This document shows positions 53,301 to 64,000 of a stretch of 64,000 bases of DNA, one piece after another. The notes below the pieces were generated by a model that saw only the letters and a list, made by a program, of their open reading frames with translations, had not been told where the DNA came from and ran no database searches. This stretch comes from Serinus canaria (Eukaryota > Chordata > Aves > Passeriformes > Fringillidae): NCBI RefSeq assembly GCF_022539315.1, contig NC_066323.1, forward strand, positions 6,549,719-6,613,718, written 5' to 3'. A program made the position numbers and the translations under genes. The number at the start of each line of letters is the position of its first letter. Within the stretch, counting starts at the first letter, position 1.

Positions 53301-56300
53301 AGATATTAAGCTATGTATAAACACCAAGATACTACAGTAAACAAACTAAGTGCAGTTCAACTATTAAATTGAAGTGTATCCAACAGCATTGCACTGCCTG
53401 GCAGCAGCTCCCAATGCAAAGGCCTGTGTGTTCAGATCATCCCCCACCATTAATTATTTAGCAGAACTGGGAGAAAGATGCTTCCACTTGGGATTTTTCC
53501 TTTTTTTTCAAGCACTATTTTCATGTGCCCACAGGAAGCTACAGAAATTGAGTGGGTAGGGAGGAAGCTCTCACGGATGCATTTCCAGATTCACACTAAC
53601 TCTGCAAGCAGTATCTCTGAACTCCTGTCAACCCCCTGTGGGAACATCCTACTGATGTCACCAGACTCACAACTCCAACACAGGAAGATAAGCACATGCT
53701 TGGAAGCTTGGAACTGGTGGATGCATCTGTGTCTGTTTTAATATTTCTGACGCTCCAGCAGTATGGTTACAGAGAGGTAGTTATGTGCAAAGACCATTAC
53801 CCAGACTAGATTTACTTGCTGTTATATTGTTTCTAAGCCTACCAATGAGGTGAGCAGTGAAGCACATAAGAACACAGAACTGAGATGCTTGGCAGCACTG
53901 GCAAAGCAGAGGCTGCATCCTACAAACCTGTCCTCACTGCAGAGAAGCAAGACACCACCACAACCTTGAAGTGTGCTACCAGGCATCAGGTAAACAACTT
54001 GGGTTTTATCAGATGAAATGCTGGGACTGCTTTGGCAGGGCTTACAAGGATTGCCAAGAACAGAAGTGATTGCTGTGCTGCAGATTTTTCCTCATACAAA
54101 TTACTGAAAACCTCAGAGGATTCCTCACCAACCCATACTGGGTTACAAAGGACACAGTGCCTCTTCACTCTCCCCTCCAAGATCAAAATACCACAGCCTG
54201 GAGGAACGCAGCTTTACAGCCTGGAAAAATCTTTATTCCAAATACAAATTTCCCCAGGAGCCCAATGTACCATGCCTGGTCACATACACAGCAAAGCCAT
54301 CAGCTCTTGTATTGGTAGAAAGAGTGAGTGAGGATTCCTCCTGCCATCTCAGGAGACTGGGGGTAATGTGATGTCTACTTCCCTGACCTATTCAGTTTTA
54401 ATAAATGTTGAATCAAAGAAAAAATATTCTGAGTTTGCTCAGATGCAGAATACTTGTGGCATCTGCTTTTCAGCACTCAGAGGTAGCACCTCTGATGAAA
54501 GAGGTCAGATGCTTCTCTTCAAATCTATCTCATGATGGGCACCATGAACTATGAACAGTTCCACCTGCTGAGGCCTTGAGGGGAAGAACAACAGGACAGG
54601 GAAAAACCTTTTAGCACCTTTGGTAGCCAAGGGTGTGCCACTGCAGGACACCCAAACCAGCAGGAAATGGAGCCAAGAACACAAGATGCTTCCATCAGAA
54701 GCAGCAGCACAGGGAGCTCGTTGTGAGCAATGACTTGGTGTACAGGGAGGCACATCCTTGCCCTCAGTCATTTGTAGGCTGAACTGCACCTCAGTGCAAT
54801 TTCTCCTCAGCACACTGGTACAAGTGAATTTACTGACACCAAAATAAAGTGCCTCCCAAGGCAACGTATTAACTAAGTCAGATTCCACAGTATATCTAGT
54901 GCCAGGAAAGCCACTGCCAGGCTTTAGCTCTCCACAGATAAATTACTCCTTACACTATTCCTGATTCAGTAGCAGCATCATTTGCTTAGAGTTTAATTCT
55001 TCATTATACAGGCAGGCAGAGACAAACTACCCCAGGGTCTTGTCTCCAAAGTACTCTCTCTGCAACCTGTGGACTCAAAACCCTGTGGCTGGAAAAACAC
55101 GATTTTCTCTGCAAGAGTTACTAGAGAAGTGTAAATATGCCCCTCCCCACAACAAAGGTTTGCTATTTCCGTGCCTAATATATAGAGATTAAAGGGACTG
55201 CAGAAAGAACAGTCTGGATTTGACTGGATTCTTAAGAGCTTTCAGACAGCTATTTAAGTAAGAATTTCATTTTGTATCAAAAAATCAATGCTTTAGAACT
55301 GAAATGAGTGCTTACCTACATGTATCAACCTCAGGTTTTGAGGTTGAACTCCTATGCAGCAAGATCTTAAAGTGATCAACAGACAGGAGGAGAAAGGAGG
55401 TTCCACATGGCTTTCATGTGATCATCCCTACTAGAGATCACAGAGGTGGCTACACATAAGGAATGCTAACTACAACACTTGACTAACTATAGGGGAAAGA
55501 CACCAAGGAACACTCCAGCTCTCTCAAGGGAGATACACTGCTAACTCAGACACTCAGGCTGCGGACAACGGGTTCTGGCTCTGGAGCTGAGCCCTGACAG
55601 CACACACAGACCAACATTTTACATATTCAGGATGTGCCAGAGAAGGTTTTGATTAAACATTGCTTCATTTAGTGACACTAAACAAGACTTTGGCAGCTTT
55701 GCCCACTCATTTATGTCTCCCCAAAGCCATGAATACAGAAGAACAAAAAGAGGTTCTATCTCTTACAGCCTGAAGAGAATGGATTTGACATATTCAAAAT
55801 CTACAAACCTGGATGCAGTGGACAAAGCCTTACATCAAGTGAAATCTCTACCTGCACAACAGTAATGAAAAGTAAATGCATTAATGCTGTGCTGCAGTTA
55901 CATACTTTCATATATTGCAACTATTTCAGGTGGAATTTTACACAATATTTTTTCTATGGTAGAGCTGTTTGAGAACAACATATACACTCAGCTCTGCGCT
56001 GAGGAAAATGAAACATTTAATGGCTTTTTTTACTATACCTTGGGCCTATGCTGCCTCTCCTTTGTTTCTCAAAGCCCTTTCCAGCTATCCATTCTCCCAA
56101 GCCTTCTTTGTTCTGACTTGTAGCAGTACTGCATCAATAAACAAAGACAACAAAGCAAAGACCTTTTATATTGGTCAACTAATACTTGAATCCCAGGAGA
56201 ATAATACTGGGATAAGTTGAAATAACAGTATGTAAGGGCTATAATTGCCCCATTGTGTACCTTGGTCTTTATCTCTCATCTCAAACCTCTTCAGTGTATC

Positions 56301-57317
56301 TCCCTCCTTTCTTTATCTTTAATGTATGTTTTCAGAAGTGCACTAACTGCAGAACATCTTACACACACCAGTTAAGTAAGAAAATAATGGTTATTCCCTC
56401 AAAAAAAAAGAGTTACAATTGAGAAAATGAGCCTGGAAATCCGAACTGAATCTTTTCCTCAAGATTTTCTTATGTTCATTTTGTCAGAAGGAATGATTTG
56501 CTGCTCTGATTTCCGATCTCCAGGCAGATGCAAAGGAGAGCTCTCCCGTGCTCAGGGCCTCTGGTCTCCCCAAGAAGAAAACAGGAAGCAGCCTGGGTGT
56601 GACCTTGCTCGCTGAGGTCAGTGCTATTGTTGCACTTCTGCACATTTTGGAAGTGTTTTAAAGTGATATGTCTCCATTATAGCTTTGGTACAAAAACAGG
56701 AAATAATCAACCAACGCCTCTCGAGAGGAAGGGTATGAGCAGAACTTTCTTAGACACCCATTCCTCTAAGAGATACCATCCCCAATTCTAAGGGACCAAT
56801 GGATGGGTGTGCTCAAAAACTGCATGGACAGCTGGGATGGGGAGGTCACAAAAGAGACTCCAGCAAACTGAGATGAGTGGGATTCAAGTCTCACCTCTTG
56901 GTGTGCTCACATGCCCTGAGCAGTCACATCAGGAACACAACCCCACCCACCAACCGGGAGGCACCAGCAGTTTCAAGGCAACAAATATTGCTCCTTCCTC
57001 CCTTCTCCAAAACACCTCAGACCCACTCATCATAAAGAGCAGAAATATGTGCCATTTTATACACACGTACACACTCAACCAGGGATTTTAACAAGACTTT
57101 GAAATAAAGCCTGCCACATCAAAACACTTCTATGCACCAAAAGAACTACTTGGAGTTATGAAGAGAATTTACACCTTTGCATTTGCCTTCAGACTTGAGC
57201 ACTGTGAACATCACCCTGGAGTTTTTCAGCCAGAGGGGAGCAGAGGCAGCAGCAGCTCCAGCACGTCCCATGGTGCTGCTGCATCTCAAAGCCATCACTT
57301 GGCTCAGAGTGAACCCA

Positions 57318-57386
57318 CAGGGGCCAGGCTGGAACTGGGGCATCTTCAAGGTCCCCTTCCAAACCAAACCACTCTGTGGTTCCACA
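57318..57386 (+). mobile_element. Short CR1 LINE 3'-end fragment
   Basis: caggctggaactggggcatc, then ttcaaggtccccttccaaac and caaaccactctgtggttcc, is the sense-strand CR1 3' end. Only the last 70 bases are clear; the sequence to the left may be a diverged continuation. Confidence 0.75.
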
Positions 57387-60300
57387 GGACCAGCCCCAGC
57401 ACACCAGGGCACAGCCCATGTTGGTTTTGGTGACTGGTTTGATGATGGTTTCCATGGAGGACAAACAGACCAACAAACACCGACCTTGTTGACAGCAGTC
57501 AAAAAACAGACAAAGGAAATCAGTTTAGAAATTGAAGTGATTCTTAAGTTTACTAGTAAAAAAAAAAATTCCTGACATGAGACTGTTACCCTTGATTTGG
57601 CTGACAGCTCATGAGACTGGTTTCTTAAGCTCAGAGATATGAGAGTTTATTTCTAAGACCCAGATGAAGTCTAAGCCAAATACTTTCATAAAAAACACAC
57701 AAAAGGCCTTACTCTTCTTAACCCACACATCCTAGATTCTAGAAAAAAAACCTCAAGAAATTCAGCGTTAAGCATAAGGCTGAGAAAAGCACAGGAAGGA
57801 AGGAATTTTTTAGTCATGAATATTTCACAGTCCAACAGTGATTTTTCCAAAATTAACATTCTTGCATCTTATATTCATTATGTTCGTTTCCAGGTCAAAA
57901 TGTTTTGGTACATAAGCACAGATTTATTTTTATCACACTCCCTGCAAACAGAACTACATGACAAATTCAAATGATCTTGTCTTTAGTGACTATAATAATG
58001 ATTCCACAGTAAAAATTTGGTTCACTGACCTCCGGACACTCCATCACTGAACAAATTATTATTGGTTTTGCAATTCAAAACATGTAAGAAATGGCAAGAA
58101 AGATCTTAATGAAGCAGAAAGATATAACCCTAAGTAAGAAGACAGAGATGATTCCAGTCCAATTTCTTCCTTGGGGACAGACAGGTGGACACATACGGAG
58201 TGAGCTGAGGGCTTCTGTCTCTGCAAATACCCAGCCATACCCAGAAGCCATTTTAACATTTTAGTAGGAAAAGTGTACTGCAGAGCGACAATTTAAAGTC
58301 ATTCTGAAAGACCCTCATTTACATTTAAATCCATCTCTAAGCAAGTTTGACTTTGGATTTTTTTAAGGGGCTAATGCATTGGTATTTACTGAAGTGGCAT
58401 CAAGTAGGGCCATGCAGTGCTATGCATATAAAATCTGGTCTGGCACCTACAGGCACAAAAGATTACTGAAGCAGCCTCCTGTTATCTGAGAGTAAGCAGA
58501 CTGCACAGCATGCATAAAAAGCACCAAGTGCACAGAAAATTTGAGGTTTAAAGTCAATGGAGAAGATACACATTAAGAGAAACTATGGTGTCTACAGGAA
58601 AAGTGCCTCCATTCATCTCAGATGACTGTTCACTTGCCTGCAATAATTTCCGGCTGACAGTTTTTGCAAGTGGAGCATTCTGACTCTCCTGAGGAGCAGA
58701 AAGCCCAGCAGTACCAGTTACACACACACACACTATATCCTTTCAGATGTACCATCAGAAGAAGCCATGCATTTGATGGTGCATGGTCCCCAGCCCCTTC
58801 CCTCCTCCCCACCCAGCACTCCCTTGGTACCGCAGTCACAGCGAGGCATTATGTGCTGCTCATCACCCCCAGCTGAACACAGCTTACAGCTGCACCCTTT
58901 CACTGCACAACAAGGCAATATAAACATCTCAGCTTTCTTAAATACCAATTATCCAAAGGGCAGATTAAACTACTGCCCTCAGGTCTCATTTTAATTTTGC
59001 TTTTGGTTCACAATACATTTCTGGTCAATTACTTGTGATTTGAAGCCATGAAAATTAAGTTCTCTTCCAGATTAGAGTTCAGGCTATCTTAGTAGGCTTT
59101 TCTAAAAAAAAAAAAATTTAAGATTCACATTTATATGACATGCATATACTTCAAAAAAATCTACTAAAAACCTCACACTACAGAATGATCAGAAATCCAA
59201 TGCTAGGAAGTAAAAACCCTATGTACTGTTTTGTCACCCCCATTACTGCAAATACAGGATTAATAGCACACGGGCTGCGTAGCCATTTCTGGTACCACTT
59301 GTGATGAGACTGATACATCTAATCTACACTCTTTGGAAGTGCTTTTGGTGTTTCTCAAGCAGTGATGTCTGTTTTCAAACACTTACTAAAGAAGATACAA
59401 CATGCAATACTGAAGAAAGAAATTATGTTAAGGAAATCAGCAGCACTGTGTTCCTAATTATCTACACACTTGCAGGGTTCTCAAAACAAAGGCTGTCTTT
59501 GTAGAAGGAATTTTTAACTGGTCCAAAGTCAGAAATTACATATCTGCCTGGAAAGAAAATGGCCCCAGATTAAGTTTCCAACAGAAGAGGATAAAAGAGA
59601 AACAAACAGTTGTTTCAAAGAAGCACAGTATTGATTCCCACCTGTAATAGTCTTACACAAAGTGTAACTTTTTTATTTTTTATATGAAAACTTTTTTATG
59701 AACGCATGATGCTCACTAGGTTATAAATAGCAGAATTCCCCTCTGGAGACAAAGCCTAAGGTTATAGACAGGAATAATCAGTCAGGCACCATGGCCAGGA
59801 GAGAGCCCATGGCTCCACAACCTGCTTTGCTCAAGGGTCTTTCCAAGCCACTGGAACTTCTGTTGCTGTAAATTCTCCCTCCATGTCTCAGTCATGGTCA
59901 GCCAGGTCAGCAGCTCAGCTCAATCCATCTGTTCTAGCCCTCACCACAGAGCAGACACTGCTCCTCCTGGAAGCCTTTTAGGTTTAATGTTTGAGATATG
60001 CATTTCACCACTTGAGTTTTTCTCAGCAATGGTGACTGATGGATTGGTGAAAGTGGCTGGAGATTCTTGAGCTCCTGCTCAGGAGCTCCATGCCAAAGAT
60101 ACCTGACTCATTGAAAAGGCAAACACGGGCACAGCTCTGAAACTCTGCAGCAATTCAGCTGTTTGCTAAGGCTGCTGGCCTTTCAGCTCATCCTGTCACA
60201 GTTATCAGAGCTCTACAATTCAGGGCCATGAGGTTTCTGTAGAGATTGAGAACAGAGAATTCCTTGAGCTTCAGAAGCAGCACCACCAGGAAAAGTCAAC

Positions 60301-61674
60301 TTTCTTCACTCCATCCCTTCTCAAAGTCCATGTTTGGCTTTTGATGCCCATCTATCTGCATGTGTAAAAATGTGTAACAGATGAACAGGGAAAAAAAAAG
60401 CAATGATCATTTCCCATCTCTGGCTACTTGACCTTCCAAATTAGCTGCTTTTTCCTAAAGTGTGGGCAAGTGCAGTCAAGCACTCACATCATCAAATACT
60501 CACTTACAGGACATTTACTCTGGACCAGAATTTTATTTTTATTTTGCTGTATAAAAATAAATAAATAATCCAGCTCCCTCTTTTGGGATGCTTCCAAGAC
60601 AAAAGAGGAGTCTCCCCTTTTTCTGGTGCCTGTCTTAGAAATTAAGGTTGTGTTTGTAGCACCAAAGCCACAGTTTTATTTCTGGGCCATCTCATTCTCT
60701 ATACTTTTAATTAATTTTGCATTTAGGCACTTTGTATTAAAACTACTTGAAAAAGCAATGAAGAAGTTTCTTGTCCAACAAGTGTCAGCCAGTGAGACTG
60801 AAAATAGGCATTCAGTGTCCTATAAAAAGCTGTAACACTTCCCTGTGGACCACTGCTCTTCTCCCTGAGATTGTCAGGAGTACCCAACCCCCCTGCTGTG
60901 TCCTTCCTACCATTCAATGGAAGGAAAATGGTACTAACGTCATGATTAATTTCTTGAAATTCTAGGGCATCTGGACTTCATGCTGTCATGGAAACTTTGC
61001 TGTGCTGGTTTTTTAACTCTGCTTTATCGTGCCTAATGTTGAGATTACAACAAAACTTGATCTTCCCACCAGCACCATGCACAAGCAAAGGGAAGGGCTC
61101 CAGTTTGACTCCTCAACAGCAACACAGAATAAACACAAGGTCCTAAACCTAATTCATACCTTCTGCGGGGAGAGAAAGCTCTTATAGAATTTAACTAATT
61201 AAAACCTAGTGTACTCCAATTTACTAATTTTTAGTAAAAAAAATTAGTGACATTACATTGCATTGTCAAAATCTTTAAGTCAAATCATCAACACTGACCA
61301 AAATCACTAGGTACACACTAAATTTAGTGTGTGAAATCAGATTTTGACAAGCATAACATCTATACGTAGAAGCTGAATACTTTTTTCAGCTCAGTAACAA
61401 CTAAGCTCAACTTAAATCAATAACTAAAACAAGTTTTGTATGAACAATCACCTAAAGCAACCAATTATGACACAAAGGGTCACCAGGAAAATACTCGGAT
61501 CAAATATTTCTTTTAAACAGACCAATTTTAAATATCACGTTTCAACAACAGATCATAAAAGAGCATCTTTAATTTTAATGCAAGACTTCAAATGCACACA
61601 AATACCACACAAATTGCATTTCAATATATAAACATAAAATTACACAAATGCAATTTATGTTAGAAATAATTACT

Positions 61675-61690
61675 CTATATATATATATAT
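61675..61690. repeat. TA dinucleotide microsatellite
   Basis: A run of alternating TA of about 16 bases. Confidence 0.85.
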
Positions 61691-64000
61691 CAGGAAAGCC
61701 ATATACAAAAAATAATCCAAAAATAATTAAATCATCAGGTTATCCTGAAACTGCTTGGATGCTCTGTGCTAGACTAGATGCTGACTACCTGAATTAATGT
61801 CTGCCTGATGAAAACAAACCAGGCAGGTCCAAGAGTTCCCACTGCTGATTGCAATGAGGTGATTTGTTCTTGTAAAGCTGCCAAGACTGTCACTGAAAGT
61901 AGCTCCAAGACCAATCTCATTTAAGAAGCACATTCAATCCTGGGATTGATTTTATGATTTCATTTTGTTCTCCTCCCCACCCCATTTGAAAATTAAAACC
62001 TTATAAAATAATTTCAATGTTAACATTACTCAGCTCTTTTAATGTTTCAAAACACTGGGATTCACAATGACTCAAACATTTGGCTTACAATGAAAATCCA
62101 TATGATTAATAGTTGTCTGAGCTCTAACATAAGAAGGAGGGGGAAAATAGCTCCTGTGAATTGTCAAACCTGTTTTGCCCCAAAGAACTAATTTTATGTA
62201 ACAGGTGGCACTTGAGAGTCCCTTTTGCTCTACACTACAATCAGACACTTCCATCTTTCCCATTCTTTCCAATTTAAGCCTTTCTGGAAGGCAAGAGATC
62301 GCAAGAGTTACAGTAATTGAATCAAAACCTGGCTTAGTGTGTGTCAGCGTTTCTCAAACTTTTGGAAGCCCAGACACCTCAAAGGAAATGAAACCATCTT
62401 CAATGAACTGCCTAAGTATTGGCCAGCCAGCGTCCATCTGCAGTTGTGCTGATTCTGGCTCTCATCAACCCTCAGCCCAGCTCTCTGGCACTGCCCCACA
62501 GTAACTCCAGTGACTCACAGTGATCTATCTGCACACCCAGTGTCACTGGTGGCATCCAAGCTGACATTCACTCAAAGCATCCATCAGCTCCCCCTCTTGC
62601 TCTGCTGGTTCAGGCTCTCTGCAAACCCAGCTCTGTTATTCAAACACTGCTGAAGACACGACCCCATCCCTGAGCAGTGCCATCCTTTAATTAAATCTGC
62701 AGCTCAGGGCAGCCCTGCTTCTGCTATCCAGAAAGCTCCATGAATTCCTGTACACCAACACCAGGTACCAAAGCACAGCCTCAAGAGAACAGCACACATT
62801 CCGTGTTTTTCAGGAGCATTTGCTGTAGTTCTGTTTCAGATCTTTCATGTAAATTCTATTACAAAACTCTGGGTTGCAAAACACAGAAGTTGCATACAAG
62901 AACAAAACAATAACAACTAAATTTAATTATACACTTCCAAAGATGAAGTAAGTGACAGGTTTGCATCCAATTAGAATAGAGAAAAAAATTGGTGGAACTT
63001 AGAAAATGTTTTCTTGATTAGCAGTACTATGCACACTTTCTAAACAGTCAGTTCCAGGCACTGGGGAGCTGCATTAATCTGAGCATTGATATTTCCAGAC
63101 AGTGCTAAGTACAGAACACAATCACTGCATTATCACTGTCCCAAAGTATTTACCTTCCAGGAGCATGCACTGCACGTCAAGCTCAGAGATTCTGCATTTC
63201 TTACTAGTTTGATAAGACATGTCAAAGTCACTTCTGAGATATTAAAAAAATATAAATTACTATCTTCAGTAACACAACAGTCATAAATTAAAGACTCTGG
63301 CAGAAAAGAAGAGTAACTGAAGACGATCACTTCTCTAGATACTGTGAGGATTTTTTTATTTGTATTTCTTATTCACCTTCAAAATCTTATATTCATAAAT
63401 TTTGTGCCATTTTCCATAATGGTCCAGGAGAGAACTACACAGTTCTTCATTCAAAAATATTTTTGCAAGGTCTTCTAGTAAGATTTTTGAGTCCTACGTT
63501 TTTCTTTAGAAACCTAAAAATTAAAATACTTGGACAAATTAAACACGAGATGCATCAGTCCTCAACTAAGCAACATGAAAATACAGTTGAAAGTTTCATT
63601 ATCCAACATAAATATAACACACAACATCTAGAGCCAACAATTTTTTATTTAAGATTTAAATGACCTGAGCAGTTAATCAAGACCAACTTTCCAAGCACTC
63701 AGGAAAGGGCTGAAGTAGATAGAGCAGCAGCTATTTGCTGTAGTACTTTAACAATATAGAAGAGGGAAAAATACATCTGTAACCTGAAACTCAATTTTTT
63801 TCATGATTAACAGGTGAAAGGTACATACTACATGCTGTTATAGCAGCCTTAGTTCTCAGCCTGTTAAATCTGTATAACCCATCTACATTATCCACTGTGA
63901 AAACTGCTCATTTTAGAGAAACAATAACTCAAAATATAGTTTGCCAGAGCAGACACACAGCAAGACATATCCATACACTTACAATCTCCCTCATTTCCCT

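Larger units (their letters stand above)
50426..64000 (-). other. GNB4: Probable GNB4 intron 1, extends past the window
   Basis: There is a clear splice acceptor at 50426 but no CpG island or noncoding first exon up to 64000, so the promoter should lie beyond the right edge. The 13.6 kb are uniformly AT-rich. They hold one short CR1 fragment (57318-57386), a CA repeat near 58719-58733 and a TA run at 61675-61690. No exon of another gene was recognised on either strand. Confidence 0.7.

Overview
This 64 kb window is vertebrate nuclear DNA, most likely from a bird and probably a songbird (passerine). It holds multi-exon genes with GT-AG introns, CpG-island promoters and fragments of CR1 retrotransposons, with no mammalian Alu or L1 sequence seen. 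It also holds one SINE whose head is clearly derived from tRNA-Ile and whose tail is CR1-like. That is the architecture known for the passerine SINE TguSINE1.

Three conserved protein-coding genes are arranged as ZNF639 (+), MFN1 (+), GNB4 (-), the same order and orientation as human 3q26.33. Left flank (1-5827): intergenic, with two CR1 remnants. ZNF639 (promoter about 5830-6270, coding 7720-10819): a nine-finger C2H2 zinc-finger protein, 478 aa in four coding exons. MFN1 (CpG island about 13950-14710, coding 14886-34829): complete mitofusin-1, 740 aa in 17 coding exons. GNB4 (coding 50382 down to 41051): complete G protein beta-4 subunit, 340 aa in nine coding exons. MFN1 and GNB4 converge tail to tail. 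The GNB4 promoter and first exon are not visible and probably lie beyond 64000, so 50426-64000 reads as its first intron.

All three reading frames were rebuilt exon by exon. The splice phases close and the totals fit the human lengths (485, 741 and 340 aa), so all three genes look intact. The proteins do not form one pathway: ZNF639 is a nuclear transcription factor, MFN1 an outer-mitochondrial-membrane fusion GTPase, and GNB4 a subunit of heterotrimeric G proteins. They are neighbours through old conserved synteny.

No wholly new system was found. The most unusual DNA is a 51-bp repeat cluster with two overlapping, mutually exclusive palindromes at the ZNF639 promoter, next to RFX-like and CTCF-like motifs. 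Other points of note are a GC-rich 29-30 bp minisatellite in the MFN1 CpG island, a perfect 82-bp tandem duplication in the probable ZNF639 3' UTR, a GC-AG intron in MFN1, and an upstream ORF overlapping the ZNF639 start codon.
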